The notes below the pieces were generated by a model, which saw nothing but the letters and a program-made list of their open reading frames with translations, did not search any database and was not told the origin of the DNA. A stretch of 5,459 bases of DNA. It comes from Microcaldota archaeon (GTDB taxonomy: Archaea; Micrarchaeota; Micrarchaeia; Anstonellales; Anstonellaceae). The position numbers were made by a program, and so were the translations under genes. Positions 5,325-5,459 of the stretch are shown one piece after another. The first letter of the stretch is position 1. Every line of letters begins with the position of its first letter. Location: assembly GCA_026396335.1 (NCBI GenBank), contig JAPLWZ010000011.1, forward strand, positions 1 to 5,459, given 5' to 3'.

Positions 5325-5459
5325 ATGGTGAATCTTGGCTTGATTGGGGCAGTTTTTGTTTCATCGCTAATTATTGTGAGTCTCACCTTGCCGTTCCTGA
5401 TCAGGAAGCTTTTTGCAGCCGGAATGACTGGCAACGACGTGAACAAGACGGACAAGCAC
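5325..5459 (+). CDS. GlcNAc-1-phosphate transferase family (GPT/MraY/WecA type), N-terminal 45 residues, cut by window edge
   Basis: Members of this membrane family transfer a sugar phosphate from a UDP-sugar to a polyprenyl phosphate. Archaeal and eukaryotic members (AglH, Alg7/DPAGT1) use dolichyl phosphate and start N-glycan assembly. The visible part has a first transmembrane helix at about residues 4-25, then a positively charged cytosolic loop IRKLFAAGMTGNDVNKTDKH. AGMTGNDVNK matches the family signature A-G-x-x-G-x-D-x-N-K, which is followed by K-P and a metal-binding acidic motif expected beyond the window. The ATG directly follows the stop of the membrane protein gene, with AGGTGA 5 nt upstream, so the start is firm. 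Neighbouring HMG-CoA reductase and the STT3-like gene fit a polyprenyl-linked glycan pathway. With only 45 residues visible, the family is likely but the exact sugar substrate is open. Confidence 0.75.
   Translation, partial: MVNLGLIGAVFVSSLIIVSLTLPFLIRKLFAAGMTGNDVNKTDKH

Overview
The window looks archaeal. Its genes belong to archaeal lipid and N-glycan pathways (a UbiA prenyltransferase of the digeranylgeranylglyceryl-phosphate synthase type, HMG-CoA reductase, and a dolichyl-phosphate GlcNAc-1-phosphate transferase-like gene). The promoters are TATA boxes about 25 nt upstream of start codons, and ribosome-binding sites are of the GGTGA type. Very tight gene packing, mixed ATG/GTG starts and moderate GC content fit a small-genome archaeon, possibly of the DPANN group, but the lineage cannot be fixed from this sequence alone. 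There are no RNA genes, insertion sequences, CRISPR arrays or gene-free stretches over 300 bases.

Layout: two genes lie on the minus strand at the left. They are a ubiA-type prenyltransferase (1245 down to 352) and, downstream of it, the start of purC (316 down to 1, cut by the window edge). A short divergent promoter region (about 1246-1313) is built around one TATA box that reads nearly the same in both directions. To its right a compact plus-strand cluster runs off the end: a stand-alone LarC C-terminal-like protein (1314-1706), an agmatinase-family ureohydrolase (1718-2584), a class II HMG-CoA reductase (2589-3857), a polytopic membrane protein with an outer domain that faintly resembles the STT3/AglB oligosaccharyltransferase (3870-5324), and the first 45 codons of a GlcNAc-1-phosphate transferase-family gene (from 5325). 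Gaps between plus-strand genes range from overlapping or zero to 12 nt, so they are probably one transcription unit.

Functional theme: HMG-CoA reductase supplies mevalonate for isoprenoids. UbiA would attach a geranylgeranyl chain to the glycerol backbone of archaeal lipids. The last gene would load a sugar phosphate onto a polyprenyl (dolichyl) phosphate carrier, and the membrane protein before it may belong to the same glycan pathway. Agmatinase (polyamine synthesis) and PurC (purine synthesis) are housekeeping metabolism.

The points most worth a second look are the LarC2-like domain without its LarC1 half next to a metal-dependent ureohydrolase, the class II (bacterial-type) HMG-CoA reductase with alanine where the NADH-selecting aspartate is expected, and the STT3-like protein lacking the catalytic motifs.
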